Positions 42,217 to 51,182 of a stretch of 64,000 nucleotides of DNA are shown here, one piece after another; position 1 is the stretch's first letter; each line of letters begins with the position of its first letter. The translations under genes and the position numbers were made by a program. Origin of the DNA: Brevundimonas sp. UBA4553. Its GTDB lineage: Bacteria > Pseudomonadota > Alphaproteobacteria > Caulobacterales > Caulobacteraceae. The notes under the pieces are model-generated. The model did no database searches. It saw nothing but the letters and a program-made list of their open reading frames with translations, and was not told the origin of the DNA. The stretch lies in NCBI RefSeq assembly GCF_002387245.1, contig NZ_DGLD01000019.1, positions 62,001 to 126,000 of the forward strand, in the 5' to 3' direction.

Positions 42217-43674
42217 ATGGAGATACGCGAAGGCCTTACCTTCGACGATGTTTTGCTCGAACCCGGCCCGTCCGAGATCATGCCTGCAATGGCGAATGTC
42301 TCGACCCAGCTGACGCGCAGCATCAGACTGAACATCCCGCTGCTGTCGTCCGCCATGGACACGGTGACGGAAAGCCGTCTGGCCATCGCCATGGCCCAGG
42401 CCGGCGGTCTGGGCGTGCTTCACCGCAACATGACCATCGAGGAGCAGGCCGAACAGGTCCGCGCCGTCAAACGCTATGAAAGCGGCATGGTCATCAACCC
42501 GGTGACGGTTTCGCCGGACACGACCTTGGGCGAGGTCCGCCAGATCGTCGCCGCCAAGAAGATCACCGGCTTCCCGGTAGTCGATCCGGCCACGGGCAGA
42601 CTGGTCGGGATGCTGACCCACCGCGACATGCGCTTCGAGAGCGATCCGTCGATCAAGGCTTCGGCCCTGATGACCACGGGCGACCTGATCACCGTCCGCG
42701 AAGGCGCGGGGCGTGAGGAAGCGTGGAACCTGCTGCGCACCCGCAAGATCGAACGCGTCATCGTCGTTGACGAGGATTATCGCGCGGTCGGCCTGATCAC
42801 GATGAAGGATATCGAGAAGGCCCAGGCCTTCCCCATGGCCGCCAAGGACGAGCAGGGCCGCCTTCTGGTCGGCGCCGCCTCGACGGTCGGCGACGCGGGT
42901 TACGAGCGCGCCATGGCACTGGCCGAAGCCGGCGTCGACGTGGTGGTGATCGACACCGCCCACGGCCATTCGGCCTCGGTGGCCCAGGTGGTCGAGCGCA
43001 TCAAGCGCGAGAACAATCGCCTGCAGATCATCGCGGGCAATGTCGCCACTTATGACGCCACCCGCGCCCTGATCGATGCAGGCGCTGACGCCGTGAAGGT
43101 GGGCATCGGCCCGGGCAGCATCTGCACCACCCGGATCGTCGCCGGCGTGGGCGTGCCGCAACTGACGGCCATCATGGATTCCGCTCGCGCCGCCAAGGGC
43201 ACGGGCGCCACGGTCATCGCCGACGGGGGCATCAAGTACTCGGGTGATATGGCCAAGGCCATCGCGGCCGGCGCCAGCGTCGCCATGATGGGTTCGATGT
43301 TCGCCGGCACGGATGAATCGCCCGGCGAGGTCTTCCTGTACCAGGGCCGCAGCTACAAGTCGTATCGCGGCATGGGCTCGGTCGGCGCCATGGGTGCGGG
43401 CTCGGCGGATCGCTACTTCCAGAAGGAAGTCTCGTCCGAGAAGCTGGTGCCGGAAGGCATCGAGGGCCAGACCGCCTACAAGGGTCCGATCGCCCCGGTC
43501 ATCCACCAGATGGTCGGCGGCCTGCGCGCCTCCATGGGCTACGTCGGCGGCGCCACCATTCCTGACTTCCAAGAGCGCGCCCGTTTCGTGCGCATCACCA
43601 ATGCGGGCCTGCGCGAAAGCCATGTCCACGACGTGATGATCACGCGCGAAGCGCCGAACTATCGTCAGGGCTGA
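42217..43674 (+). CDS. guaB: IMP dehydrogenase
   Basis: A protein of 485 residues with a TIM barrel and an inserted CBS pair (about 90-205). The catalytic Cys303 lies in GIGPGSICTTR; the flap and IMP-binding blocks are IADGGIKYSGD, MFAGTDESPGE and YRGMGSVGAM. It oxidises IMP to XMP with NAD, the committed step to GMP. The ATG at 42217 follows CGGAGA and gives the standard MEIREGLTFDDVLL. A terminator follows. GMP synthetase lies 2.6 kb downstream on the same strand. Confidence 0.97.
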   Translation: MEIREGLTFDDVLLEPGPSEIMPAMANVSTQLTRSIRLNIPLLSSAMDTVTESRLAIAMAQAGGLGVLHRNMTIEEQAEQVRAVKRYESGMVINPVTVSPDTTLGEVRQIVAAKKITGFPVVDPATGRLVGMLTHRDMRFESDPSIKASALMTTGDLITVREGAGREEAWNLLRTRKIERVIVVDEDYRAVGLITMKDIEKAQAFPMAAKDEQGRLLVGAASTVGDAGYERAMALAEAGVDVVVIDTAHGHSASVAQVVERIKRENNRLQIIAGNVATYDATRALIDAGADAVKVGIGPGSICTTRIVAGVGVPQLTAIMDSARAAKGTGATVIADGGIKYSGDMAKAIAAGASVAMMGSMFAGTDESPGEVFLYQGRSYKSYRGMGSVGAMGAGSADRYFQKEVSSEKLVPEGIEGQTAYKGPIAPVIHQMVGGLRASMGYVGGATIPDFQERARFVRITNAGLRESHVHDVMITREAPNYRQG

Positions 43675-43687
43675 TCCTGATCCTGAT

Positions 43688-43715
43688 CCGCTCCCGATCT
43701 TCGGACCGGGAGCGG
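43688..43715 (+). terminator. Terminator after guaB
   Basis: A 9-bp stem CCGCTCCCG / CGGGAGCGG with a 10-base loop, followed by TTTCATCGTTTT. It lies 14 bases after the guaB stop. Confidence 0.8.
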
Positions 43716-43750
43716 TTTCATCGTTTTGAGCGGATGCGGAGGGGTAAGGC

Positions 43751-44143
43751 GTGACGACTGAACTGACCTATCTGGCGGCGGTGCTGGTGCTGGCCCTGGT
43801 GCAGATCTTTCTGCCCGCTGGCGCGCGAACCCTCGAGTTCGGCTCCAGATGGAACGCCGGCCCTCGGGATCAGACGCCGGTATCGACGAACCCGCTGACC
43901 GGTCGCCTCGAAAGAGCCCAGTCGAACCTGTACGAGACCCTTCCGCTCTTCATCGGGGCCGTCCTGATCGCCCACGTGACGGGGGCGGAAAGCGCCCTGA
44001 CCCTATGGGGCGCCGCTTTCTATTTCTGGGCGCGTGTCGCCTATATTCCGCTCTACGCCCTTGGCGTGCCCTACATCCGGTCGCTGGTCTGGCTGGTCTC
44101 GCTTGCGGGACTGATCATGATCCTGGCGGCCCCGTTCATCTGA
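43751..44143 (+). CDS. MAPEG family membrane protein
   Basis: A protein of 130 residues with four predicted membrane helices. NPLTGRLERAQSNLYETLPLFIGAVLI contains the conserved R-x-x-x-N-x-x-E motif of the MAPEG family, and YFWARVAYIPLYALGVPYIRS the second signature. Eukaryotic members are membrane glutathione transferases; bacterial members are mostly uncharacterised. The start is a GTG at 43751. It lies 13 bases upstream of the RsmB-like gene and is likely co-transcribed with it. Confidence 0.87.
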   Translation: MTTELTYLAAVLVLALVQIFLPAGARTLEFGSRWNAGPRDQTPVSTNPLTGRLERAQSNLYETLPLFIGAVLIAHVTGAESALTLWGAAFYFWARVAYIPLYALGVPYIRSLVWLVSLAGLIMILAAPFI

Positions 44144-44155
44144 TCCGAGACCCGA

Positions 44156-45580
44156 TTGACCCCTGCAGCCCGCCTCGCCGCCGCCGCCTCCGTCCTCGAC
44201 AGCATCGCCCACAGCCGCCAGCCGGCCGAGGTGGTGCTGAAGGCCTGGAGCGCGGCCAACCGCTATGCGGGGTCCAAGGATCGTCGCGCCATCGCCGACC
44301 GCGTCTACAAGGTGATCCGTGCGCGTGGGCGTCTGGTCTGGGCCATGGGCGGGCGTGAGGATGGCCGCGCCCTGGTCATCGGCTCGCTGTCGCTGATCGA
44401 CGGTCTGCCGCTGGACGACATCGACCTGCTACACTCGGGAGAGGGCTATGGCCCGCGTCCGTTGTCCAAGCAGGAGCGCGGCCGCATCACCTCGGCTCCC
44501 GGCGAACTACCCGGCTGGGTCGCCGCGGGCCTGCCCGAGTTCGTGGTCGAGGACTTCAAGATCACCTTCGGCGACCGTTGGAGCGAGGAAGCTCACGAGC
44601 TGATGGCGCCGCGCGCGCCGATCGACCTGCGCGTCAACCTGGCCAAGACCACGGTCGCGGGGGTAGAGGCTGAACTGGTCGAGGGGGGCCTGTCGCCCGA
44701 GCGCACGCCGTGGTCGGCGGCGGGACTGCGCCTGTCGGCCGAACCGCCGCCGAACGTTCAGGCGCTGGAGGCCTTCAAGCAGGGCCATATCGAAATTCAG
44801 GACGAAGGCAGTCAGGTCGCCTGCTGGCTAACCGGCGTCGCGCCCGGCATGACCGTCGTCGACTATTGCGCTGGCGGCGGCGGCAAGACCCTGGGTCTGG
44901 CCATGTTGGGTCAGCCGGTCGCGCCCCGGGCTGCAACAGCTGAGGTCGAGGCCGCGCCGGTGGCCACCTGGTCGCCGGTCGGCGGAGACGGGCAGGGCGC
45001 TGCGCCCAAGCCCAAGGCCAGACCGGTCGTCGAGATGGGCATCCGCCTGTTCGCCTATGACGTGGTGCAGAAGCGCCTGGACAACATCCGTCCGCGCCTG
45101 GCCCGCGCCGGCGTCGCCGCCGATCTGCGCCTGCTGGGCCAGAACGGCGGAGGTGTCGAGGATCTGGTCCGCCAGGCCGATGTGGTTCTGGTCGATGCGC
45201 CGTGCAGCGGTTCGGGCACCTGGCGTCGCCGACCGGAGGACGCCTGGCGTCTGAAGCCCGCCGAGGTCGAGCGCCTGCACGCGTTGCAGGTCCAGATCCT
45301 GGGCCGGGCCGCCGAACTGGTGAAGCCGGGCGGACGTCTGGTCTTCGTCACCTGCTCCATGCTGCGCGGCGAGAATGAAGCGACCGCCGACGCTTTTGAG
45401 GAAAACCACCCCGAGTTCGCCCCTGTTCCTGTGGCCGAGGCGCTGACCGGCGCCAACCTGACTGATGCGGCCCGCGAGCGTCTGGGCGTCCTGGCTGAAG
45501 GCGGTCATCGCCTGCGTCTGTCGCCTGCCTCGACCGGCACCGACGGCTTCTTCGCCGCCGTCTACGAGCGGACGGCGTGA
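44156..45580 (+). CDS. RsmB/NOP2-type RNA cytosine-C5 methyltransferase
   Basis: A protein of 474 residues. The N-terminal NusB-like helical region (about 1-120) is followed by a PUA-like/RNA-binding part and the SAM domain. Both catalytic Cys are present: DAPCSGSGTWRRRPE and VTCSMLRGEN. The SAM-binding loop is DYCAGGGGKTLGLAM, with GGGG in place of the usual GPGG. Between this loop and FAYDVVQKRLDNI lies an insertion of about 43 residues rich in Ala and Pro, absent from typical members. The start is TTG at 44156. It probably makes m5C in rRNA; the position cannot be told. Confidence 0.85.
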   Translation: MTPAARLAAAASVLDSIAHSRQPAEVVLKAWSAANRYAGSKDRRAIADRVYKVIRARGRLVWAMGGREDGRALVIGSLSLIDGLPLDDIDLLHSGEGYGPRPLSKQERGRITSAPGELPGWVAAGLPEFVVEDFKITFGDRWSEEAHELMAPRAPIDLRVNLAKTTVAGVEAELVEGGLSPERTPWSAAGLRLSAEPPPNVQALEAFKQGHIEIQDEGSQVACWLTGVAPGMTVVDYCAGGGGKTLGLAMLGQPVAPRAATAEVEAAPVATWSPVGGDGQGAAPKPKARPVVEMGIRLFAYDVVQKRLDNIRPRLARAGVAADLRLLGQNGGGVEDLVRQADVVLVDAPCSGSGTWRRRPEDAWRLKPAEVERLHALQVQILGRAAELVKPGGRLVFVTCSMLRGENEATADAFEENHPEFAPVPVAEALTGANLTDAARERLGVLAEGGHRLRLSPASTGTDGFFAAVYERTA

Positions 45581-46311
45581 GCGACGGCCGTTCCAAAGAA
45601 ATCTACGGCCTGACGGTTCTACCCGTCATGGCGGCGCCGGCTGAGTACGGCGACGCCCTTCAGGCGCGGATCACGCCGCTGATGACCGGGATCGGCCCGG
45701 TCGAGGCGGCCATCGCCCTGACGGCGGCCCTGACGCGGCTGGAAGCGGACGACGCCCTGCCGGACCTGATCGTGTCGCTGGGCTCGTGCGGGTCGCGCGA
45801 CCTGGAGCACGCGGCGGTCTATCAGGCCTCGTCCGTCAGTTATCGCGACATGGACGCCAGTCCGCTTGGCTTTGAGAAGGGCAAGACGCCTCTGCTCGAC
45901 CTTCCCGGCGTCCTACCGCTGCCATGCCCCATCCCCGGCGTGCCGACGGCAACCTTGTCGACCGGCGCCAATGTCGTGTCAGGCGCAGCCTATGACGTCA
46001 TCGACGCCGAGATGGTGGACATGGAGACCTTCGCCCTGTTGCGCGTCGCCCAGACGTTCGGCGTGCCGCTGATCGCCCTGCGCGGCGTCAGCGACGGCAA
46101 GAGCGAGCTGTCGCAATTGACTGACTGGACCGATTACCTGCATCTGGTCGACGCCAACCTGGCCGAGGTCTGGGACCGTCTGGCCGAGGTGCTGACGACC
46201 CAGGGTCTGGCCGCACTGGCTGATGTTCCCGCGTCGCGACTTGATCCCGACGTCTTCACCCGTCAAGAACCCGCCCCATCAACGCCCGCTTCGGATTCTG
46301 AGCCCTCATGA
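45577..46311 (+). CDS. 5'-methylthioadenosine/SAH nucleosidase-like protein
   Basis: A protein of 244 residues of the PNP/UDP family. VSLGSCGSRDLEHA is the glycine-rich base-binding region, EMVDMETFALLRVA contains the ribose-binding M-E pair, and ALRGVSDGKSELS the catalytic S-D pair. These match MTA/SAH or adenosylhopane nucleosidases. The N-terminal phosphate-free region is short (TPLMTGIGPVEAA). The Pro/Ser-rich tail of 15 residues is unusual. The GTG start overlaps the methyltransferase stop, and its own stop overlaps the guaA start, so three genes are coupled. Confidence 0.83.
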   Translation: MSDGRSKEIYGLTVLPVMAAPAEYGDALQARITPLMTGIGPVEAAIALTAALTRLEADDALPDLIVSLGSCGSRDLEHAAVYQASSVSYRDMDASPLGFEKGKTPLLDLPGVLPLPCPIPGVPTATLSTGANVVSGAAYDVIDAEMVDMETFALLRVAQTFGVPLIALRGVSDGKSELSQLTDWTDYLHLVDANLAEVWDRLAEVLTTQGLAALADVPASRLDPDVFTRQEPAPSTPASDSEPS

Positions 46312-47870
46312 CCGCGCCCCACACGCATGACGCCGTGCTGATCGTCGATTTCGGCAGTCAAGTGACCCAGTTGATCGCGCGCCGCCTGCGCGAAGCCGGT
46401 GTCTATTGCGAGATCCATCCGTTCAACAAGGCGGGTGAGGCGCTGAAGACGGTGGCGCCCAAGGCCATCATCCTGTCGGGCGGCCCCAACTCGACCACCG
46501 ACGCCGACAGCCCCAAGGCCGACCACGCCCTGTTCGAGGCCGGGGTGCCGGTGCTGGGCATCTGCTATGGCGAGCAGACCATCTGCGCCGAGCTGGGCGG
46601 CAAGGTCGAGAGCGGCCACCATCGCGAGTTCGGCCGCGCCGAGATCGTGATCACCCGCGAGAGCCCGCTGTTCGCCGGCATCGGCGCCGTCGATCACCGC
46701 GAGACTGTCTGGATGAGCCACGGCGACCGCGTCACCGCCATCCCCGAAGGCTTCCACGTCATCGCCACCTCGGAAGGCGCGCCCTACGCCGCCATCGCCA
46801 ATGAGGAGCGCAAGATCTATGGCGTGCAGTTCCACCCGGAGGTGATGCACACCCCGCGCGGCGCCGTGATCCTGAAGAACTTTACTCACGGCATCGCCGG
46901 CCTGACCGGCGACTGGACCATGGCCGCCTATCGCGACGAACAGATCGCCAAGATCCGCGAGCAGGTTGGTTCGGCCAAGGTGGTCTGCGGTCTGTCGGGC
47001 GGGGTGGACTCGTCCGTCGCCGCCGTCCTGATCCACGAAGCCATCGGCGATCAACTGACCTGCGTCTTCGTCGACACCGGACTGCTTCGCAAGGACGAGG
47101 CGACCCAGGTCACCACCCTGTTCCGCGAGCACTACAACATCCCGCTGGTGCACGTTGATGCATCTAAGGAATTTCTCGGCGAGCTGGCCGGGATTTCGGA
47201 CCCGGAGACCAAGCGCAAGACCATCGGCCGCGTCTTCATCGAGATCTTCGACCGCGAGGCTGGCAAGATCGAAGGCGCAGAATTCCTGGCCCAAGGGACC
47301 CTCTATCCCGACGTGATCGAGAGCGTTTCGGCCTCGGGCGGCCCGTCGGCGGTGATCAAGAGCCACCACAATGTCGGCGGCCTGCCGGACTTCATGAAGC
47401 TGAAGCTGGTCGAGCCGCTGCGCGAACTGTTCAAGGACGAGGTCCGCGCCCTGGGCCGTGAACTGGGCCTGACCGACGCCTTCGTCGGACGCCACCCCTT
47501 CCCGGGGCCGGGCCTGGCCATCCGCATCCCTGGCGAGATCACGCCGGAAGCGGTCGCGACGCTGCAGGACGCCGACGCCATCTATCTGGAAGAAATCCGC
47601 AAGGCTGGTCTCTACGACGATATCTGGCAGGCCTTCGCCGTCCTGCTTCCGGTCAAGACGGTCGGCGTCATGGGCGACGCCCGGACCTATGAAAAGGTCC
47701 TGGCCCTGCGCGCGGTCACCTCGACCGACGGCATGACCGCCGACTTCTACCAGTTCCCCTGGGACATCCTGGCCAAGACCGCCACGCGCATCATCAACGA
47801 GGTCCGCGGCGTCAACCGCGTCGTTTACGATGTGACCTCCAAACCCCCCGGCACCATCGAGTGGGAATAG
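46308..47870 (+). CDS. guaA: GMP synthase (glutamine-hydrolysing)
   Basis: A protein of 520 residues. The class I glutaminase has nucleophile Cys86 in GICYGEQ and the His-Glu of QFHPEVMHT; the synthetase domain has the PP-loop GLSGGVDSSVAA; the dimerisation domain contains RHPFPGPGLAIRI and ends KPPGTIEWE. It converts XMP to GMP. The ATG overlaps the nucleosidase stop by four bases. The 3' end is complete and is followed by a tyrosine integrase, which fits the known use of the guaA 3' end as an integration site. Confidence 0.97.
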   Translation: MTAPHTHDAVLIVDFGSQVTQLIARRLREAGVYCEIHPFNKAGEALKTVAPKAIILSGGPNSTTDADSPKADHALFEAGVPVLGICYGEQTICAELGGKVESGHHREFGRAEIVITRESPLFAGIGAVDHRETVWMSHGDRVTAIPEGFHVIATSEGAPYAAIANEERKIYGVQFHPEVMHTPRGAVILKNFTHGIAGLTGDWTMAAYRDEQIAKIREQVGSAKVVCGLSGGVDSSVAAVLIHEAIGDQLTCVFVDTGLLRKDEATQVTTLFREHYNIPLVHVDASKEFLGELAGISDPETKRKTIGRVFIEIFDREAGKIEGAEFLAQGTLYPDVIESVSASGGPSAVIKSHHNVGGLPDFMKLKLVEPLRELFKDEVRALGRELGLTDAFVGRHPFPGPGLAIRIPGEITPEAVATLQDADAIYLEEIRKAGLYDDIWQAFAVLLPVKTVGVMGDARTYEKVLALRAVTSTDGMTADFYQFPWDILAKTATRIINEVRGVNRVVYDVTSKPPGTIEWE

Positions 47871-47874
47871 TCCC

Positions 47875-47967
47875 GACCCTTCGGTAGCATTCGGTATCGC
47901 TTCCGAAGCCGCCTCTAAAGGGCTGACAACATTGTGAATTCTGTCGAGACCCTTCGGAGCCATTCGG
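47875..47967. repeat. Near-identical direct repeat at the guaA/island junction
   Basis: The 20-mer GACCCTTCGGTAGCATTCGG at 47875-47894 is repeated as GACCCTTCGGAGCCATTCGG at 47948-47967, 73 bases further on. The second copy forms the left part of the terminator. The first starts four bases after the guaA stop. Such repeats at an integrase-proximal junction may be the attachment core or integrase arm sites. Confidence 0.5.
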
Positions 47968-47979
47968 AGGGTCTTTTTT
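47948..47979 (+). terminator. Terminator downstream of guaA
   Basis: The stem GACCCTTCGG / TCGGAGGGTC (with two G-T pairs) and loop AGCCAT are followed by six T and then CGTTTT. It could be the guaA terminator displaced from the stop codon, or belong to the island. Confidence 0.75.
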
Positions 47980-48160
47980 CGTTTTGTCGGACTGCCCGAC
48001 GGTACGCCGCTGCATTGATCTGGCGGACTCGGGCTCATACCGTCCTGACATCGGGCCAAGCCCTGACGGTATTCATTTCCAGCAAGTCTCTGAAATGGAT
48101 GATAAAAAGCTGTCTTGGCGCGCCCGAATTCGAGGACCGACAGCCAGAGGCGATTATACC

Positions 48161-49414
48161 GTGCTAACCGACACCGCACTGAAGAATTTGCGTCCGAAAG
48201 CAAGGGCTTACAAGAGTACCGACAGGGACGGTATGTACGTCTATGTCTCGACGGGCGGCGCGATCTCATTCCGCTACGACTATCGGTTCAACGGCCGTCG
48301 AGAGACCTTGACGCTCGGGCGTTACGGCAGCGCCGGATTGACGCTGGCCCAAGCCCGTGAGCGGCTGATCGAGGTGAAGAAGGCGATCGCGGACGGGGTG
48401 TCGCCCGCGGTTGAAAAGCAGCGCGCCAAACGTCGCCTGAAGGAAGCTCACGATTTCGCACAGGTCGCCCAGGGCTGGATGGACCGCGCGCCGATGGCGG
48501 ACAGCACCCGCGACATGCGCCGGGCGATTTTCAATCGGGACATCCTGCCGAAGTGGAAGAACCGCCTGCTGAGCGAGATCACACCCGACGATCTGCGGGC
48601 CCACTGCAAGGCGATTGTGGATCGCGGGGCGCCCGCCACGGCGATCCATGTCCGGGATATCGTCAAACAGATCTACGGCTGGGCCATCCTCCACGGCGAG
48701 AAGATCGACAATCCTGCGGATGACGTGGGTCCGGCTTCGATCGCGACCTTCCGACCGCGCGACCGCTCGCTCACCCCCGCCGAAATCCGGATCATGCTGA
48801 TGCTTCTGGGTGAGGTGGCGACCCTGCCAACCATCAGGCTCGGCCTGAAGTTCATCCTGCTCAGCATGGTTCGAAAGAGCGAACTTCAGGACGGGGTATG
48901 GACCGAGGTGGATTTCGACAATGCGGTCTGGTCGATCCCGGCGGCGCGCATGAAGCGCTCACGCCCTCACAACGTCTACCTCTCCACCCAAATGCTGGAC
49001 ATCCTGGTCGCCCTGAAGACCTGCGCCGGCAACTCGAAATACATCCTGCCGTCGCGCTACGACGCCGATGCGCCGATGTCGCGGGCGACCTTCAACCGCG
49101 TCACCAGTGCGATCGCTGAGAAGGCCGGTAAGGGTGATCTCCCGCTCGAACCCTTCACCGTCCACGACTTGCGGCGGACGGCCTCGACCCTGCTGCACGA
49201 GATGGGCTTCAACTCGGACTGGATCGAGAAAGGGCTCGCTCACGAAGAGCGATCTTCGCGAGGCGTCTACAACAAGGCGGAGTTCGAGACCCAGCGCCGC
49301 CACATGGCGCAGGAATGGTCGAACGCCGTGGACGCCTGGGAAGCGGGCCGCGCCTACACGCCGGTTCTGACCGTGTCAGAGGTCAGCGCACCGCGTTTTG
49401 ATCCGAAATTTTGA
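48161..49414 (+). CDS. P4-type tyrosine integrase at the guaA site
   Basis: A protein of about 417 residues. The N-terminal arm-binding DUF4102 domain (LTDTALKNLRPKARAYK; GRYGSAGLTLAQAR), a core-binding domain, and the catalytic domain are present with Arg in SMVRKSELQDG, His-x-x-Arg in TVHDLRRTAS, the second His in GLAHEERSS, and nucleophile Tyr in RGVYNKAEF. It inserts and excises an island at a specific chromosomal site. The GTG at 48161 follows AGAGGCGA and gives the family start; ATG 48095 and TTG 47984 are alternatives. No excisionase except the AlpA-like gene is seen. Confidence 0.92.
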   Translation: MLTDTALKNLRPKARAYKSTDRDGMYVYVSTGGAISFRYDYRFNGRRETLTLGRYGSAGLTLAQARERLIEVKKAIADGVSPAVEKQRAKRRLKEAHDFAQVAQGWMDRAPMADSTRDMRRAIFNRDILPKWKNRLLSEITPDDLRAHCKAIVDRGAPATAIHVRDIVKQIYGWAILHGEKIDNPADDVGPASIATFRPRDRSLTPAEIRIMLMLLGEVATLPTIRLGLKFILLSMVRKSELQDGVWTEVDFDNAVWSIPAARMKRSRPHNVYLSTQMLDILVALKTCAGNSKYILPSRYDADAPMSRATFNRVTSAIAEKAGKGDLPLEPFTVHDLRRTASTLLHEMGFNSDWIEKGLAHEERSSRGVYNKAEFETQRRHMAQEWSNAVDAWEAGRAYTPVLTVSEVSAPRFDPKF

Positions 49415-49454
49415 AATGCGTCGGGATGCCAGCAGAAAATGCAGGGACAAGGAC

Positions 49455-49547
49455 ATGATCGACGCGCGGGATAAGGCTGCCGCCACCAAGCGCACGGCCG
49501 TCCGGCCGGGACTGCGCAAGCGGTCGCCGGACCTGTTGGGACTGTAG
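49455..49547 (+). CDS. Possible 30-residue basic peptide
   Basis: A short frame MIDARDKAAATKRTAVRPGL then RKRSPDLLGL, starting after GGGACAAGG and ending three bases before the next gene. Nine of its 30 residues are basic. Position and ribosome-binding sequence suggest possible translation, perhaps as a leader for the downstream gene. No homologous family is known to me. Confidence 0.3.
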   Translation: MIDARDKAAATKRTAVRPGLRKRSPDLLGL

Positions 49548-49550
49548 GCC

Positions 49551-50090
49551 ATGGCCGGGCCGTATTTTCCGCCGCTGGAAGTCGCGGGGCAGACGCTCGC
49601 GTTCGACCATCTCGAGCCCTTCGTGCTGGAGATGGCCACCCAGTCGCGTCCGAACGGCGTGAAGATCGATGTCCGGTTTAGCAACCACTGCTTCAGTGAA
49701 ACCTTCGACGCCGCCCAGCACGACGAAACTGCGGTCGCGGTCTGGGATGGTCCGAGGCGGCGCGTCTTCTGTCCGATCCGCTATGGGCTGTCGCAGGCGC
49801 TCCCGCATATCCTGAAGGGTCTGCCGACGGCGCACGTCTATCAGACCCCGGAGGCGAACTTCCTGCGGATCGGTGTGCGCAACGACGGCGGAGCAGGGGA
49901 CTACAGGGTTTTCTTCCGGGTCAAGCGCGGCGCCGACGCGGGCGTCGATCTCAAGCTCTTCGTGGAAAGCGCCTACAGCCCGGAGCCGGCGCAGGCGCTC
50001 GCTATTGCGCACATGAGCAAGGTTCGCTTCGCCGTTCTGATCGACAAGACGCTGAAGGGCGAAAAGCTGAAGTTCCACCGGAGAAGATAA
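49551..50090 (+). CDS. Island-associated hypothetical protein
   Basis: A protein of 179 residues with no signal peptide or membrane segment. MAGPYFPPLEVAGQTLAFDHLEPF is followed by IDVRFSNHCFSETFD, a DGPRRRVFCPIRYGLSQALP block and a basic end DKTLKGEKLKFHRRR. The His/Cys pair in NHCFSE and Cys in RVFCPIR could be a metal or active site, but nothing is established. Proteins of this appearance are found beside integrases in alphaproteobacterial islands. It overlaps a perfect hairpin at its stop codon. Confidence 0.65.
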   Translation: MAGPYFPPLEVAGQTLAFDHLEPFVLEMATQSRPNGVKIDVRFSNHCFSETFDAAQHDETAVAVWDGPRRRVFCPIRYGLSQALPHILKGLPTAHVYQTPEANFLRIGVRNDGGAGDYRVFFRVKRGADAGVDLKLFVESAYSPEPAQALAIAHMSKVRFAVLIDKTLKGEKLKFHRRR

Positions 50091-50113
50091 GGGCGCCCGG
50101 AGGCGCCCTTATC
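50086..50113. terminator. Perfect 12-bp hairpin at the end of the island hypothetical gene
   Basis: The stem GATAAGGGCGCC / GGCGCCCTTATC with a CGGA loop begins inside the last codons and includes the stop codon TAA. There is no long T-tract, so it may act as a terminator or protect the 3' end. Confidence 0.65.
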
Positions 50114-50349
50114 AGAAGTCACTCGGTAGCCGCTTCCGGGATCGAAATCCCTATCTCGCTCACGCGTGGACCTCCGAAGAGGCGGGTGAGGCTGTTTCAA
50201 CCGATCTGGCCTCGGGACGACATATAGCTCGCGGGGGTGAAGAAATCAATTATCGGCCCTGGAAGCCCGTGTCCCGTCCCCCTTGCCTCCGCCATCCCCG
50301 GCTGAAGCAGTCGATAATCCGCTCGCCGTTTTCTAAAGCGAGGCGCGGC

Positions 50350-50634
50350 TTACAGGTGCGGTCGGGAGGCGCCCGGCCCATCGTGGACGGGGCGTGATCG
50401 GCGCAGGCGCACATCCGGAGCCTTGGCCGGCGTGACGGGGGTGCGGCGGCGTTTCTCCAGCCAGGTCTGCACCTCCGACAGATCCCAGACCACGCATCGC
50501 GGCGTCAGCCGGAAGCGTCTGGGGAACTCCCCGCGCTGCTCCATCTCCCAGATGGTGCTGTCTGCGAGCGGCACCATCTGGCGCAGTTCCGGTTTCTTGA
50601 TCGTCCGTGGCAGGGGCGAATGGGTCTGTCCCAT
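50350..50634 (-). CDS. AlpA-like DNA-binding regulator
   Basis: A protein of 94 residues with the helix-turn-helix of the AlpA/MerR-like phage regulators: KKPELRQMVPLADSTIWEMEQRGEFPRRFRLTPRCVVWDLSEVQTWLEKRR. The motif STIWEMEQRGEFP is the recognition helix and wing. AlpA proteins activate integrase or excision genes of cryptic elements. It is transcribed towards the hypothetical gene and the integrase, so it could control excision. The tail RLRRSRPVHDGPGAS is disordered. Confidence 0.85.
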   Translation of the reverse strand: MGQTHSPLPRTIKKPELRQMVPLADSTIWEMEQRGEFPRRFRLTPRCVVWDLSEVQTWLEKRRRTPVTPAKAPDVRLRRSRPVHDGPGASRPHL

Positions 50635-51182
50635 GATGCATCTCCTCGTTCGGGTCGATTCGAACCGAAAGATGCCGCAGGGAAAACACGCAGGCCCGCG
50701 GTGTTGGTCTTACGGTTCTCAGCACCGTCTGCGCAGACGTCGTCTGATGACGCCCGGTCGCTTAGTCGACGGGTCACCGATCCCAGTCACTCCGCCGCGG
50801 TCATCCCGCACCGCAGGATGGGCGCCGCCTTCTTCAGGCTCCTTCCTCGCTGCAACTGGGTATCGTGGCCAGTGACCGATAAGCTCCGGTTCTTAGCGGT
50901 CGACTTTGACGACGGAATGCACGGTTCGTCGGGCTTGCAGAGCTAAGGGCTCCGCCCTCGCGCGCGCCAGGGTGAAGCGGCTGCGCCGCCGGACCGGCCG
51001 GTCTCCCCGACCTTCCGCGCCGACGATCGTCATCATAGCCGCAATCAGGGTCAGGCTTGTGCAGGTCGGGTGATCCCCCTCCGGCCGGTCCGCCCTGGCC
51101 CTTGCTACCCCGGTCTCGCCGACGGGCAGGGTTTCAGGCGCGCAGTTCGCGTGCCTGCAACCCAAGCCCAAAGGAGGCAGAC
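50635..51182. other. Intergenic region before the ParB-like gene
   Basis: A 548-base stretch between the divergent AlpA-like and ParB-like genes. It contains several open frames on both strands, but none has recognisable sequence or a good start. The stretch near 50940-51180 is very GC-rich with multiple short palindromes, for example CTGCGCCGCC and GGACCGGCCGG. It ends with AGGAGG at 51174-51179, a ribosome binding site for the ParB-like gene. It could include a partition or replication site. Confidence 0.5.

Noticed and set aside
50423..50946. Overlapping plus-strand open frames opposite and beside the AlpA-like gene
   Set aside because: No recognisable protein sequence; overlaps a well-supported gene on the other strand.
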